Positions 22,641-33,773 of a stretch of DNA of 64,000 bases are shown one piece after another (the stretch's first letter is position 1; the number at the start of each line of letters is the position of its first letter). This DNA is from Hepsetus odoe (taxonomy: Eukaryota; Chordata; Actinopteri; Characiformes; Hepsetidae), in assembly GCA_017165825.1 (NCBI GenBank), contig CM029384.1, positions 7,879,602 through 7,943,601 on the forward strand, in the 5' to 3' direction. Position numbers and translations under genes: made by a program. Below the pieces are notes generated by a model. That model made no database searches. It saw nothing but the letters and a program-made list of their open reading frames with translations, and was not told where the DNA came from.

Positions 22641-25600
22641 TCTTGTCACAAGATAATGCTACACAGTTAGCAGAGAAAGAGCTGCTGCTCTTCCTTTATG
22701 TTCGCATTTCCCCCATACTAAGCACTTGTGTTTAACTGCCTGGGAGTCTGGAGCTCATTCTGGATTGTTTGGTGAAGGTGGATCATGATCTGCTCCTGCA
22801 GACTGTCCACCACGACAGGGACACCAGGAGCTGGCAGGGACAGTATTCCTCCACCCTCACTTTCACTTTGGTGGGCTGGTGGTAGGATACTCACCTGTGG
22901 ACCAAGAGGTCGCAGGTTCAAATCCCACCTGAAGCACTACCACCATTGGGTTCTTCAGCAAAACCCTTGATACCAGGGACTCGTTCCTGGAATTAGGAAA
23001 AGGAAGTGCCTCCAGATAAGAACGAATGTAAATGTCCTACTCTTGATCCTTTTCATGCTTGTGAGGCTGAAAGCAATGACGCCATCACGTCTTGATATCT
23101 TGCCTACCGAGTGCTTGCTTTATACTCTTCGTTTGCATGTCAGATCTGTTTGAGTCACATCATACACACTGTGAAGAATTATTAGGCAAGTGAGTGTTTT
23201 GGACCACATCATCATTTCGATGCATATATTCCAACTTCAACCCGTGTAACCCTGAATGCTGATCGGATTTAAGCAGATCAGGTGATGTGTAATGTGTGAG
23301 TCTAGAGTGTGGCTAGACAGTAAAGGCCTTAAAGATGAAAGCATAGTGACACGCCCCCTTCCTAACGTGAACTAAACTCCATTGAGAACTTGTGGGAACA
23401 GTCCACCTCTGGGATGCTTTTGCTGCACAAAAAGTGGATCATCAGCAGATCAAGAAACTGACCGACTCCATGAAAGTGAAAGTGACAACTCATGTCATTG
23501 CGAGGTCACAGCACAGCAGACAGTGAACCACAACGAAATTGGACCTCTGCATTTAACCCATGCACACTCAAACACCGTGCAGCAGTGAGCAGCTATTGAA
23601 AGCGCCCGGGGAGCAGCGACAGGGACGGCACCTTGCTCAAGTGTACCTCAGGGCAACCTATTTGGAAGGGGTTCGAACCCCCGATCCTCCGATCATGCGG
23701 CTAACGCCCTAACCACGGAAGGTTTATCACTGTTCTTGAAAAGAATGGTGGCTAAATTGGTCTTTTTTTTTTTTTTTTTTTAATGACAGAAATGTTTATT
23801 TGTAAATTTTCAGTTTTGTTTTAGTGTCAGTTTTATTTTTTAATCCATTGGTGTTTTTTAATTAATTTTTAATTTTTTAAAATTCAAAGATTCTAAAAGA
23901 TTCTAAAATCAAATTTAATTTAATTTGCTTTTTCTGTTATTCCATTAAGTAAATGAATAAAGTAAGCAGATGCTCCATGTTTTCTGAATTTTGCAATAAC
24001 GCTGATATTCTGTGCTGATCTTGTAGGGATAATGTGGAATGGTCCAAAGAGCAAGAGGAGGCCGCACAGAAGAAAGTCCAGGAGAACAGCCAACCTCTCC
24101 CAGCAGAGAAACAAGGTTTGTTTAAATTGATTAATTAAATTGAAAATTAATTGAGTGAGTTTAAATTGAACTCAGAATGCTGATAAAAATTGCTATTTTC
24201 TCTAAATTATTCAGACTGTTTGTTTACTTTGAACAGAGGAGTTTGACAGGAAAGCTAATGAATACTGGAATGTCTTCTACGGTATCCATGAGAACCGCTT
24301 CTTTAAGGACCGTCACTGGCTCTTCACCGAGTTCCCTGAGCTCGCCCCTCAACATAAGGAACCCACGAGCTCCACCGAGGGAATGCCATCAGGTGAACCC
24401 AGAGGACATTCATCAAACCTAGAACTAAATGGCGAAGTGACCTCAGCTCCACACACAGAAGAAATGTCATTTCCTGGAGCCTCAGCTTCCTATCGCATTA
24501 TGGAGGTGAGTCTGTTAATATGCATCAGTTGATGAGCATCATGTTTGGACATTTGAGATGATCTTCCAACCTCCTACTATAATTTGTCTTAGGTAGGCTG
24601 TGGAGTGGGAAATACAGTCTTTCCAATACTAAAAACCAACAAGTGAGTAAAAGATGTTATTTTCTTGCTGAGGATCCAGTTTGTCTGAGGCTCACTGTGG
24701 TCTGATCCCTTGACAGAGCTTGCTTGACCACATTATGTTTGTAATGTGAGAGCTGAAGTGTCCTAATGTGTATCCAACAACAACAAAGTACCACCATATC
24801 GACTGGATCTCTTCTGGCTAGCTTCTTCCTGCATCTGCTTTCCTGTTGGTTTATGTTGTTGGCAGATCTTACACATTAGGAACACTTGGACAACCAAATA
24901 CTGGCTGGAGGTTTGACAATAAATGCGCAGGATGATATCTGCAACTCCGCCTTTACAAAATCTGTTGCTCTAGAAACAAAAATATTTGTGCAGATAGTTA
25001 TGTTGCATCCATTTATAACCATTCCATCCATCCATCCATTATCTGCCGCTTGTCCCAAACGGGGTCGCGGGGGAGTGCTGGTATCCAACCCAGCGCACAC
25101 AGGGCGAGGACGGGGGACGCACCCTGGACAGGTCGCCAGCCCATCGCAGGGAGGAGCGGGACGGGGACGGCACCTTGCTCAAGGGTACCTCAGGGAAACC
25201 CATTGGGAAGGGGTTCGAACCCCCGATCCTCCAATCATGTGGCCGACGCCCGAACCACTAGGCCACCGCTGCCTATTTATAACCAAGGAGACAAAAGTTG
25301 GGCATCATTTTTAAAAAGAACGTCTGGAGACAAAAAGTGTGGAATTTTGGGCTAATTGTATGTGGAAATGTAGACCTGTTAGATTAGAATACATTTTTGA
25401 ATTGATAAAAATTTAAAATTGAATTTTTTAAAAATCAGTCCAGATTTGCATCCTTTACATATGCTAAATAAATGCCTTCTTGTTCCGTTATACCAGACAG
25501 TGTTCCAGCTTATGAAGACAAAGTATTTAATGTGTTCAAATGGATGGATTTTGTGCATTGACCACACACCTCATTGAGCCTTAATTTTTTGAAGAATGAA

Positions 25601-27366
25601 CAAAATCTGTTTGGCGTTCTTGTTACGAGATCATATCAGGACCTGCAGGAATAATGTCAGTTATGAAGAGCCAACAAATACACAAAACCTCCTCACGCTT
25701 TCCTTTGTGTCCTCCAGTGATCCAGGTCTTTTTGTCTACTGCTGTGACTTTTCCAGTACAGCTATTGACCTGGTCAAGGTGAGAGTGAGAGATTCATCTG
25801 AGAATTAGTTAGCTGGCTTTTGTATTTCCTGGATTGATTGATTGATTGATTGATTGATTTGCAGTCTAATCCGGAATATGAACCATCTCGCTGTCACGCC
25901 TTCGTTTCTGACCTAAGTGATGTCACAGCTTCTTATCCAATGCCAGAACAGAGCCTCGATGTCATTGTCCTCATATTTGTCCTCTCAGCTCTACACCCAG
26001 ATAAGTAGGTTGGATGGAGTTTAGTGTGTGTAATGTGTGTTGTCTTTGGCTAAACAAACTGATAATGATATATATATTTTTTTTTTATATCAGGTTTTTA
26101 ACCAGTCATTGATTATATTTATATATAAAAAATAAAATATAAAAAAATATGAGTAAATGTTCCTCACAATTTCTCTCTCTCTATCTCTGCCCCTCTCTCA
26201 GGATGCGGAGTGCTATCAGTAGACTTGCCTGTTTGCTCAAACCTGGAGGCGTTCTCTTACTCCGGGACTATGGACGCTACGATATGGCCCAACTTAGATT
26301 TAAAAAAGGTCGTTGTTCTCTTTTTGCTGGTGCTAGAGCTCTTACCTCACTGACTGCTTTCTGACCCTCTTGTACAGAAAGTACAAACTCTTATACAAAT
26401 ACACCAGACAGCTACAAACCATGTAACAGCCACATTTTGCTCATTTTACATTTTAATGTGTTGGACATTGTTAGAAACAGCACGAGCACACCTTTTTAAA
26501 ATTACATCTTAATACTATTTGGGCTTAAGGTTTGCATGATGACTTTAGTATTTACTCGCTAGACACGTTAGAAAGAAATGTTTTTTTTATCAACCCATAA
26601 CTTTTCTTTGCAAAGGTTCTTATAAGGCTTGGAATATGTGTTGCTTTTTTTCCCCCCAATAATAGGAAGGTGCTTATCGGAAAACTTCTATGTCAGAGGA
26701 GATGGAACACGTGTTTATTTTTTCACTCAAGGTAAGAGCTTTTATGCAGCAAATGCAAAGACAGCCCAAAGAATTGCTAGAACGGTTCCATTTACTTGCA
26801 GAGGTAGCAAACATGTTTTTGCTGTAGTAGGGAGTAATGAGATACTTGCCTAAGGACCTACGGACCAAGAGGTCACGGATTCTAATCCCATCTCCTTTAC
26901 TACCACTGTTGGGTTCCTGAGAAAGACCCTTAACCCAGAGTTGCTCCAGGGGGGTTGTCCCTGTAATCAGGAAATGGAAGTCGCTCTGGATAAGAATGAC
27001 TGCTAAATGCCGTAAATATAAATGTAATTCTGTAAAGGCAATAAAGTCTGAGTAACCTCTATTCCTAAGGTGCTTAAACCAGTGCTGACCGATTGGAAGT
27101 TTTAGGGGTTTTGATCACTGTGACCTGTTTGAAACTGGGATAAGTGGCATTTTTTTGCTCATTTTTACCTCATTTCATTCCTCTTGGTCTTTTCAGAGGA
27201 GCTACACAACCTCTTTGTTGGAGCTGGTCTGGAGAAGGTGCAGAACCTGGTGGATCGGCGGCTCCAGGTGAACAGAGGGAAGCAGTTAACTATGTACAGA
27301 GTGTGGGTTCAGTGCAAGTACCGCAAAAGCCAAATGCCTTCTGAAGAACCTGCAGATCAAGTCTGA
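22465..27366 (+). CDS. mettl2: METTL2: tRNA N3-methylcytidine methyltransferase (complete, nine exons)
   Basis: Exons 22465-22619, 24027-24115, 24237-24505, 24593-24642, 25718-25778, 25865-26004, 26202-26308, 26666-26731 and 27197-27366 join in frame to 368 residues, close to the roughly 378 of human METTL2A. The start ATG gives MAAPAAVDGL. The region FGTRFLTDPRQVFQHNAWDN near residues 35-54 and FFKDRHWLFTEFPEL are family signatures. The SAM-binding class I fold shows motif I EVGCGVGN (about 171-178), VYCCDFS, the motif IV region SLDVIVLIFVLSALHP, and LKPGGVLLLRDYGRYD (about 267-282). METTL2 enzymes methylate C32 of tRNA-Thr and tRNA-Arg to m3C in the cytoplasm. The N-terminus has no obvious mitochondrial presequence, which argues against METTL8. 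All splice borders are GT-AG and no damage is seen. Confidence 0.95.
22867..23033 (+). repeat. SINE family C in mettl2 intron 1
   Basis: GGTGGTAGGATACTCACCTG, box B-like GCAGGTTCAAATCCC, and a diverged L2-type tail (AGATAAGAACGAATGTAAATG). Confidence 0.75.
23165..23990 (+). mobile_element. Tc1-like remnant (family 4) split by a SINE
   Basis: The left part begins GTGAAGAATTATTAGGCAAG and reaches the transposase C-terminus, where a broken frame reads NSIENLWEQ near 23376-23402. A family A SINE then interrupts it at about 23471-23717. The right part resumes at GGTTTATCACTGTTCTTGAA and includes AATGACAGAAATGTTTATTT. Confidence 0.55.
23471..23717 (-). repeat. SINE family A, minus, inserted in Tc1-like remnant
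   Basis: Tail TGAAAGTGAAAGTGACAACT, body GGCACCTTGCTCAAGTGTAC, box B complement GGGGTTCGAACCCCC. The head is truncated at ACGCCCTAACCAC. Confidence 0.85.
25022..25274 (-). repeat. SINE family B, full length, with target-site duplication
   Basis: In + reading it starts with CATCC repeats and TATCTGCCGCTTGTCCCAAA (RTE-type tail). It continues through CCAGCCCATCGCAGGGAGGA and the shared body to the head complement GGCCACCGCTGCC. Box B (GGGGGTTCGAACCCC on the minus strand) is intact. The 11-bp repeat ATTTATAACCA flanks it at 25011-25021 and 25275-25285. It is the best reference copy of the family here. Confidence 0.92.
26828..27024 (+). repeat. SINE family C in mettl2 intron
   Basis: GACCAAGAGGTCACGGATTC, CCCTTAACCCAGAGTTGCTC and a tail with CGCTCTGGATAAGAATGACT, then GCTAAATGCCGTAAATA. 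Confidence 0.8.
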
Positions 27367-27692
27367 AGTGAGAAATTAACACTGCTCTGGCTGGACTGAT
27401 GGCAAAACCTAATAAGTTAATGAAAACCAGCAAAAACTGGATTCAGGGGACAAAACAAGCTGGGATAGAAACTGAGAGACATTTGTCACTGGAGGGTGGA
27501 CCTGGGTTGTAATTGCTGTGCTCATGTGGTTCATCACTGGAACACAGAATCTCTCCAATAATCCAAAAGTTGAACAAGCTGAGAGAAGGATGTGCACCGA
27601 GGGCAGTAAATATACTCATTCCTCTGTATCTCGTGCCCATGTTAGACCAGGTTCTTGTTTTTAAAGCATTTTTATCTAAATTTATATCTTTA

Positions 27693-27698
27693 AATAAA
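27693..27698 (+). terminator. mettl2: Candidate poly(A) signal of mettl2
   Basis: Canonical AATAAA about 330 bp after the mettl2 stop codon. Confidence 0.6.
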
Positions 27699-27938
27699 AG
27701 ATGGCATGCTTTTAGCAGAATGTGTTTTCCCATCCATATTCATTTCAGTGTGGACTAAGTTTTATGACCTAATTAAAGTTCTCATCCTCTTTGATAAGAA
27801 TAGAAACAAGAACAGGCTGCAAACAGATGTGTTAAACTAACCATTTGCTGTGTACATTTATAGCAATGTATCTTGTTGCCTTGGTGTTTTTTTTTTTTTT
27901 TTGTTTTTTTTTCATGAAACATTTTTACATTTTGTTAC

Positions 27939-28180
27939 GTGAAAGTGACTATCTGTATGTCCTTTGGAGCAATGCACATGGTGAACCCTAATGAACTGCA
28001 TCCTTTGCATTTAACCCTATACACACTGCGTGCAGCAGTGGGCAGCCATATCCAGCATCCGGGGAGCAGTGATGGGGACGATACCTTGCTCAGGGTACCT
28101 CAGGGCACCCTACTAATCTGATTTGAACCCAAAAACCTCCATCCTGGGGTCTAATGCCTAACCACTAGGTCACTACTGCC
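27939..28180 (-). repeat. SINE family A, minus
   Basis: Tail GTGAAAGTGACTATCTGTAT, then CTGCATCCTTTGCATTTAAC, body ATACCTTGCTCAGGGTACCT, head complement CCACTAGGTCACTACTGCC. Moderately diverged. Confidence 0.8.
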
Positions 28181-28452
28181 TCATAAACACACAAGTTAAA
28201 TGCATATAAAGCCATAACTGAAAATGCACATATTTATAATATTTTTGCAATATGCATTGTTTTAAAATTGTAAAAAACCTTTATTGTACTGATCTTCTTC
28301 CTGCCATCATTGCTGCTTCTACAGGCATTACTGCTTACATGTTACTCAATGAGCAACCAGAACACTTTCCACATCCACTTCTGTTGCCACAGCTGTCTTA
28401 TCAACTAGTACTCTCTCACAGTAGCTGCGATTGTCCCCACAACTCCAAGAGT

Positions 28453-28657
28453 AAAAGTGAAAGTGACTACCCTTGTCATTGTGAAACACAACACAACGAA
28501 ATTCAACCTCTGCATTTCACCCATACATGCAGCAGGGGAGCAGTGACAGGGATGGTACCTTGCTCAAGGGTATCTCAGGGCAACCTACTGGTGAGGGAGT
28601 CGAACCCACAATCTTCTGATTCAGGGCTGACTCCCTAACCACTAGGCCAATGCTGCC
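28453..28657 (-). repeat. SINE family A, minus
   Basis: AAAGTGAAAGTGACTACCCT at the tail, GGTACCTTGCTCAAGGGTAT in the body, head complement CCACTAGGCCAATGCTGCC. Part of the A body is deleted. Confidence 0.8.
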
Positions 28658-29637
28658 TTGAAATATGATATACGCATTATGTAATAAGAAAATAATCACA
28701 TGTGAGGAGTAGCAAATGGGATTCATGTGCCAAATCAAGACCATATCAGCATGTGATTTCACATTCTTTTGACAAAAATGAGCAGAAACGGTAGTTTTAA
28801 TGCACTGCTCAGAATTGCATGGTAAACAGTCGGCACGGATAGTAAGATTTTTGGTAGCAGTCTTTGCATAGATTTGATGGGCAACAGCTTTATAAATACA
28901 ATTTAGTGGACAAAAAAGATTGTGCAACACCTTGTTGTGGGCAATAAAGAGCCAAAATATAAAGTGCATATTTGCATACATAATTCTACATTGACGTGAT
29001 AATGGCAGTTTTATGATTGACACTGCTGAAGTGATTGTGATTGTGTGTGTGTGCAGTCGTGGGTGTTGGGAGGCAGCAGGGCATTGAGGAGTTTTCCAGC
29101 ATGGGGAAAGAAGCCTAGCTGAGTCTGCACAGAGGATTTCTGCAAATATCAGAGCGCAATCACTATTTATTTGCTGAAAAGGAAATAAGAAAAGAAACAT
29201 AAAATGGGAAAAACATAAAATATGGCCTGTTTAAATGTTACTGCACCTTTTATATTCAGTGCTTCATAATGAATGTATTATTAATAACCCAATGTGTTAA
29301 AGTGAAAGCAAATAAAATGCAGAACAAATACTCATTTACGTTAACAATACTTCTTGTGAACAGTGAAATTGTTCTTCGCATCCAACCCATCCAAACACAC
29401 ATACCAGGAGAAGGAGAAGGAGCAGTGGGTTGTATTTCCGCATCTGGGGGGCAGCACCGAGGTTAAGTGCCTTGCCCAAGGGCACTTCAAGCATGGATGG
29501 CATGGCCATAATTTGTTGTTTACAAGATCTGCAAGATCTCATCTCTAGACACTGTGACACCACTTCAGTACTATTACTTAGTTCCTAAACTTTATTTGGG
29601 GCTCACTATCCTTTGTGGCACTACATCTCTATACCTA

Positions 29638-31258
29638 CAACTGAGGCCAAAATTATTAGCCCCCACTTATGAAATTAGACAAGACTCTTGATTTCTCCAT
29701 GAAAATGACCATTAACAACAAGTGTTTGTTTTTTTTATTGTGTATTTGTTTCCAAAATAACAATGTCCACTAAGTTTAATTTGGATATTTTATTGATACA
29801 CCGAGTTGAAACAAGAAAGGGCAAAAATGAGACATCCAAAATGATTAGCCCCCTGGCCATTAATAGTCAATAGTGTACCCTTTCTGAGCCACAGCTGAAA
29901 ACAATCTCTTAGAGTAGTTCTTTACTAGGTTGGCACAGGTCTCCTGAAGGATTTTGGCCCGTTCTTCCATTGCAGATTGTTCTAGCTGGTACAAATTGCA
30001 TGGTTTCCGAGTATGGACATTCACTTTGAGCACCCGCCACAGATTCTCAATAGGATTGAGGTCTGGGCTCTGTGTGGGCCACTCCAGGATCTTGGTTTTG
30101 GTGTCCTTGAGGAACTGTTGGACTAATTTCGATGTATGCTTTGGGTCATTGTGTTGTTGGAAGACCCAGCGACAACCTAAGCCTAGACTACGAGCAGATT
30201 TCTGCATATTCTTCCTCAAAATGTCAACATAATTTTCTTTTATCATGATGCCATGCACCCGAACAAGGCTCCCTGTGCCTGAGGCTGCAAAACAGCCCCA
30301 CAGCATGATGCTCCCGCCACCATGTTTAACTGTGGGAACTGTGTTCCTAGGGTTGAAGGCCTCACCCTTTCTTCGCCAAACATAAACAAAATCCATGTGC
30401 CCAGTTCCAGTTCCAGTTTAGTCTCATCAGACCTAAGCACAGACTTCCAAAACTCATCTTTACCTTTCAAATGTTCACGAGCAAACCTCAGTCGAGTTGT
30501 GATGTGCCGCTCTTTGAGTAAAGGGGTTCTTCTTGGATGATGGCCCTGAAGCCCACCACGATGAAGAGCCCTCACAACTGTGTTCCTTGAAACATCAATT
30601 CCAGAAGAGGCCAGGTCAGCAACAATCATCTTGGCAGATGTCCGGGGCTCCTTGCTGACATCTCTATTTTCCTCTCCAGAGTTCTTTAAATCTTGTGCTT
30701 ACGGCCACGGCCAGGTTTGTTTCTTTGTTTGTTTACAGAATTTGTCTCCTTGTACTTGGCAATGATGCAACGTACAGCAGTTCTAGACACTGTGAATTGC
30801 TTGGAAATATCAGCGTAGCCTTCCCCCTTATCATGAGCCTCTACTATCTTCCTTCTGAGCTCCAGACTGACTTCCTTTGTCTTTGGCATGGTGAGTAACA
30901 GTCGTCCCTCTCATGTGTTCAGGTGCCCTGTTCCTTGGAGTCTTTTTATGCTGATTGAATGTTGTTAGGAAGCCAATTGACTGCACAGGTGTGCTTTCAA
31001 AGCTGATTGGTTAATTACTGTAGGTGTGTTTTGAAAGCAAACATTCACATGGGGCTAATATTTTTGACCACCCCATTTTTTACTGTATTTGATATAGCAA
31101 GCCTAAAAATGTAGTTTATATTACAAAATGTACCAAAAGCTACTAAATAGCACTGGTGAATGTTTGCTTATATCTGCAAACATTGCTACAAAAATTGGGA
31201 AGAAGTTTAGAAAAATGTTCCAAAATTCCTGGGGGGCTACTAATTTTGGCCTCAACTG
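29638..31258 (-). mobile_element. Near-complete Tc1-like transposon with IR/DR ends
   Basis: Inverted ends begin CAACTGAGGCCAAAATTATT on the left. The right end on the opposite strand reads CAGTTGAGGCCAAAATTAGT. TA target duplications lie at 29636-29637 and 31259-31260. Each end has a second inner copy of the core (AAAATGATTAGCCCCCTGG near 29848; GGGGCTAATATTTTTGACCA near 31053), giving roughly 210-bp IR/DR termini like those of Tc1 elements such as Sleeping Beauty. The element is about 1.62 kb, full length for the family. Confidence 0.93.
29860..30889 (-). pseudogene. Tc1-like transposase, inactivated by two frame changes
   Basis: Three minus-strand frames in sequence cover one transposase. 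30889-30686 holds the start MPKTKEVSLELRRKIVEAHD and helix-turn-helix DNA-binding region, then GRGRK. 30629-30243 holds the second binding region and the first catalytic Asp in SDETKLEL. 30396-29860 holds GGGSIMLWGCFAASGTG, the second Asp in QQHNDPKHTS and the third acidic residue in DLNPIENLW, ending TIDY. The DDE triad residues are present but are spread over different frames. The second break lies beside a short GGAACT repetition near 30405. Confidence 0.92.
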
Positions 31259-31520
31259 TACATGCAATAACTGGATTACAGCTAACATCTAATGTTTTCA
31301 GTTCCAAAAATGAAGAAATCCCACATATGCCTCTTGGGACAGAGCGAATCACAAATGAATCCAGTTTATTTATTGAATATGCCACTAGTTTACATCAACA
31401 CTACACACATTACTAATGTCTATTCATCCCCCTCTTATTTATAATGCATCTCTACAGTAACCTTTCCAAACACCTTCACAACCTGCACATGATATATTTG
31501 TTTTTATTGGTTTAAGATCT

Positions 31521-31726
31521 GGATTGTGGGTTCAAACCCCTTACCGGTGGGTTGCCCTGAGGTACCCTTGAGCAAGGTGTCGTCCCCATCAGTTCACTCC
31601 TCCCTGTGATAGGCTGGCGACCTGTTCAGGGTGTGTCCCCTTCCTTCGCCCTGTGTGAGCTGGGATGGACTCCAGCACCCCCCGACCCTGATTAGGGCAA
31701 GCAGCCCAGAAAATGACTGACTGACT
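31521..31726 (+). repeat. SINE family B, 5'-truncated, with target-site duplication
   Basis: It starts at box B (GTGGGTTCAAACCCC). It has CCTGAGGTACCCTTGAGCAA and the RTE-type tail (AGGCTGGCGACCTGTTCAGG; GAAAATGACTGACTGACTGG). The 12-bp repeat GGTTTAAGATCT flanks it at 31509-31520 and 31727-31738. Confidence 0.88.
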
Positions 31727-32348
31727 GGTTTAAGATCTTGATCTTATACAGATGGTCTAACACTTAAATTTAATAGTAGCAATGGAGTGACATGTCTTAT
31801 GTGCAACTCGTTTGAGACAAACAACTAAACTAAGTGAACAAGCAGATGACATGAAGTGTGACACACACATCCTGCTGTTTCTTGCTGGTGCTCAGTTACT
31901 GTACAGCAAACGAGCAAACTAAATATCTGAATGAAGACATCTGACTTCCAGTCATGCTTGTCAGTCTTCTGACTTTTGTTGCTTTAGCAATTTATTTCAG
32001 ACCATGAATGCATTAGATAAGAAAACTAGGACCTATCTAAGTGTACATGCTGACTCATACTCAGCACTTACATTTGTACTTCTGTACTTTTACTCAAGTC
32101 ATTATTGCACCATACAGAGAATATTATCACAGTGGCACTGGGACGCCTCTGACAGAGCAGCTCAAACCCCACAGAGGTCTTGCTCAGTTCACATCAGATA
32201 ATGATCCAGGCAGCAGAGTGACAGTGTTGCCAGACTTCATCCAACCCATTGTGAGAAACTGGCAGATAACAGCTTTAGCAGGAAAATGAACACACGAATA
32301 TGTGTGTATGTATGGATGTGTATAAATCCATGTGTATTTGTGCATCTA

Positions 32349-32592
32349 AGTGAAAGTTACCATTCTTTTCATTGTGAGTGCACACACAGTGAACCACAGC
32401 GAAATTACAACTCTGCATTTAACCCATACACACAGACACCTGCAGCAGGGGGTAGCTACTGAAAGCACCCAGGAGCAGTGACAGGGACGGTACCTTGCTC
32501 AAGGGTACCTCAGGGCAACCTACTGGCCTGGGATTCGAACCCATGATCTTCTGATCCTGGGCCAACTCCTTAACCACTAGGCAACTGCTGCC
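32349..32592 (-). repeat. SINE family A, minus
   Basis: Tail GTGAAAGTTACCATTCTTTT, body GGTACCTTGCTCAAGGGTAC, box B complement GGGATTCGAACCC, head complement CACTAGGCAACTGCTGCC. Confidence 0.85.
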
Positions 32593-32740
32593 ATCTGTGA
32601 ATGTGTATTTATAGGTAGCATCCAAAAAGGATAGCTTCCCAGTCAGGACAGCCTGGCCCCCTTCTGTTTGGAGTTTGAATGTTTTCCCTCTATATGGGTT
32701 TCCTCCTTCAGTCTAAAGGCTTAAAGGGACTGGAGAAGGT

Positions 32741-32945
32741 GGTGGTGAACTAGTGGTAGGGTGCTTGCCTATGGACCTATGGCTCAAGAGGTCCCAGGTT
32801 TCAATCCCACCTCTGGCACTACCACCACTGGGTTCCTGAGCAAGACCCTTAATCCTGAATTGCTCCAGAGGGACTGTCCCTGCAATTAGGACATGGAGGA
32901 CGCTCTAGATAAGAGCGTCTGCTAAATGCTACAAATGTAAATGCT
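32741..32945 (+). repeat. SINE family C
   Basis: GGTGGTGAACTAGTGGTAGG head, box B-like CCCAGGTTTCAATCCC, and tail CGCTCTAGATAAGAGCGTCT followed by GCTAAATGCTACAAATG. This is the best-preserved L2-type tail of the four copies. Confidence 0.82.
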
Positions 32946-33139
32946 GCAAATGAGAAGCTAAACTGACCCCTGGGTATGAAGAAATAGTTTGAGATTCTTT
33001 AATTAGGAGATTAGGGTCTACAGCCATAATCCAACATCCATAACTGTTGTTCCACCAAGCCACCCATGACCAGCCATGAATTCAGAAACTGATCATAAAG
33101 CTCATGTGTAATACTGAAGTCCTAAGTGCATGAAACTCA

Positions 33140-33232
33140 TGAAATCTCTGCTTTTCACCCATACACACCGTGCAGCAGGGGGCAGCTATATCCAGCACCT
33201 GGGGGGCAGTGATGGGGATGGTACCTTGCTCA
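33140..33232 (-). repeat. SINE family A fragment abutting tlk2 CpG island
   Basis: TCTGCTTTTCACCCATACAC to GGTACCTTGCTCAG matches the middle of family A in minus orientation. It stops abruptly where CpG-rich sequence begins at about 33233. Confidence 0.75.
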
Positions 33233-33773
33233 GTGGTCGGATCGGGCGGATCGGACTGAACGGACCGGACGCTTGTTCTCGGGAGGGATGCGCGCACGGA
33301 GCCCGTTTTTGCGTGCAGCTTTATCCTTCCAGGTGCCGAGGCCGGTTGAGTGCTGAGCCGGAGCGGACGGGGAGCTGCGAGCGGAGAGGTGGAGATTTAT
33401 TCCCGGGATCGGAGCGGAGGGATGGGGGACGCGCTCTGAGCGGTGTGTCCGGGCAGCATGCCATCGCTTTGTAAGGAAGAAAGGAGCGCAGCGTAGCCGG
33501 ATCGGCTAACAGACAGTGGCTTTTCTAGCAGGGCCAGAGCTTGACCGTATCGAGGCCTCGACTCGGAGGGCTTTTCTCTCCCCGGCCCTCCTCCTGCCGC
33601 CGGGAGACGGAGCTGCTGCCCGCCGAGCGGTGAGGACAAGCGGGGATTCGGACGAGGCCTTGCTCGGGAATGTCGGGCTAGTCGATATAGACGAGACTGG
33701 AGCCCAGAGGAGGAGAGCAGTCGCGCGTTAAACCCTCCTCCAAGAACATCAACCTTAAACGCCATCGACACAG
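33233..33773 (+). promoter_or_regulatory. tlk2: tlk2 CpG island promoter and non-coding exon 1
   Basis: About 540 bp of CpG-dense sequence ends at a good donor, ACAGGTAAAA (exon end 33773). It is placed upstream of the exon that carries the start codon, which has its own acceptor. No TATA box is seen. The transcription start itself is not resolved. Short upstream frames occur, for example ATG at 33458 to TAG at 33496 (12 codons), which could affect translation. Confidence 0.75.

Larger units (their letters stand above)
27367..33232. other. Intergenic region mettl2-tlk2
   Basis: No gene was recognised. After the mettl2 3' UTR the region is filled with SINEs (27.9, 28.5, 31.5, 32.3, 32.7 and 33.1 kb) and a near-complete Tc1-like transposon (29.6-31.3 kb). 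A further fish-type repeat at about 29355-29500 contains GCAGTGGGTTGTATTTCCGC and TGCCCAAGGGCACTTCAAGC. Confidence 0.75.

Noticed and set aside
28517..29200. 227-codon open frame on the minus strand
   Set aside because: Its 3' part translates a family A SINE, the rest has no recognisable domain, and no splice or promoter context supports it.
33397..33771. 124-codon minus-strand ORF in GC-rich DNA
   Set aside because: CpG-island sequence is poor in stop codons, and this is the tlk2 first exon on the other strand.
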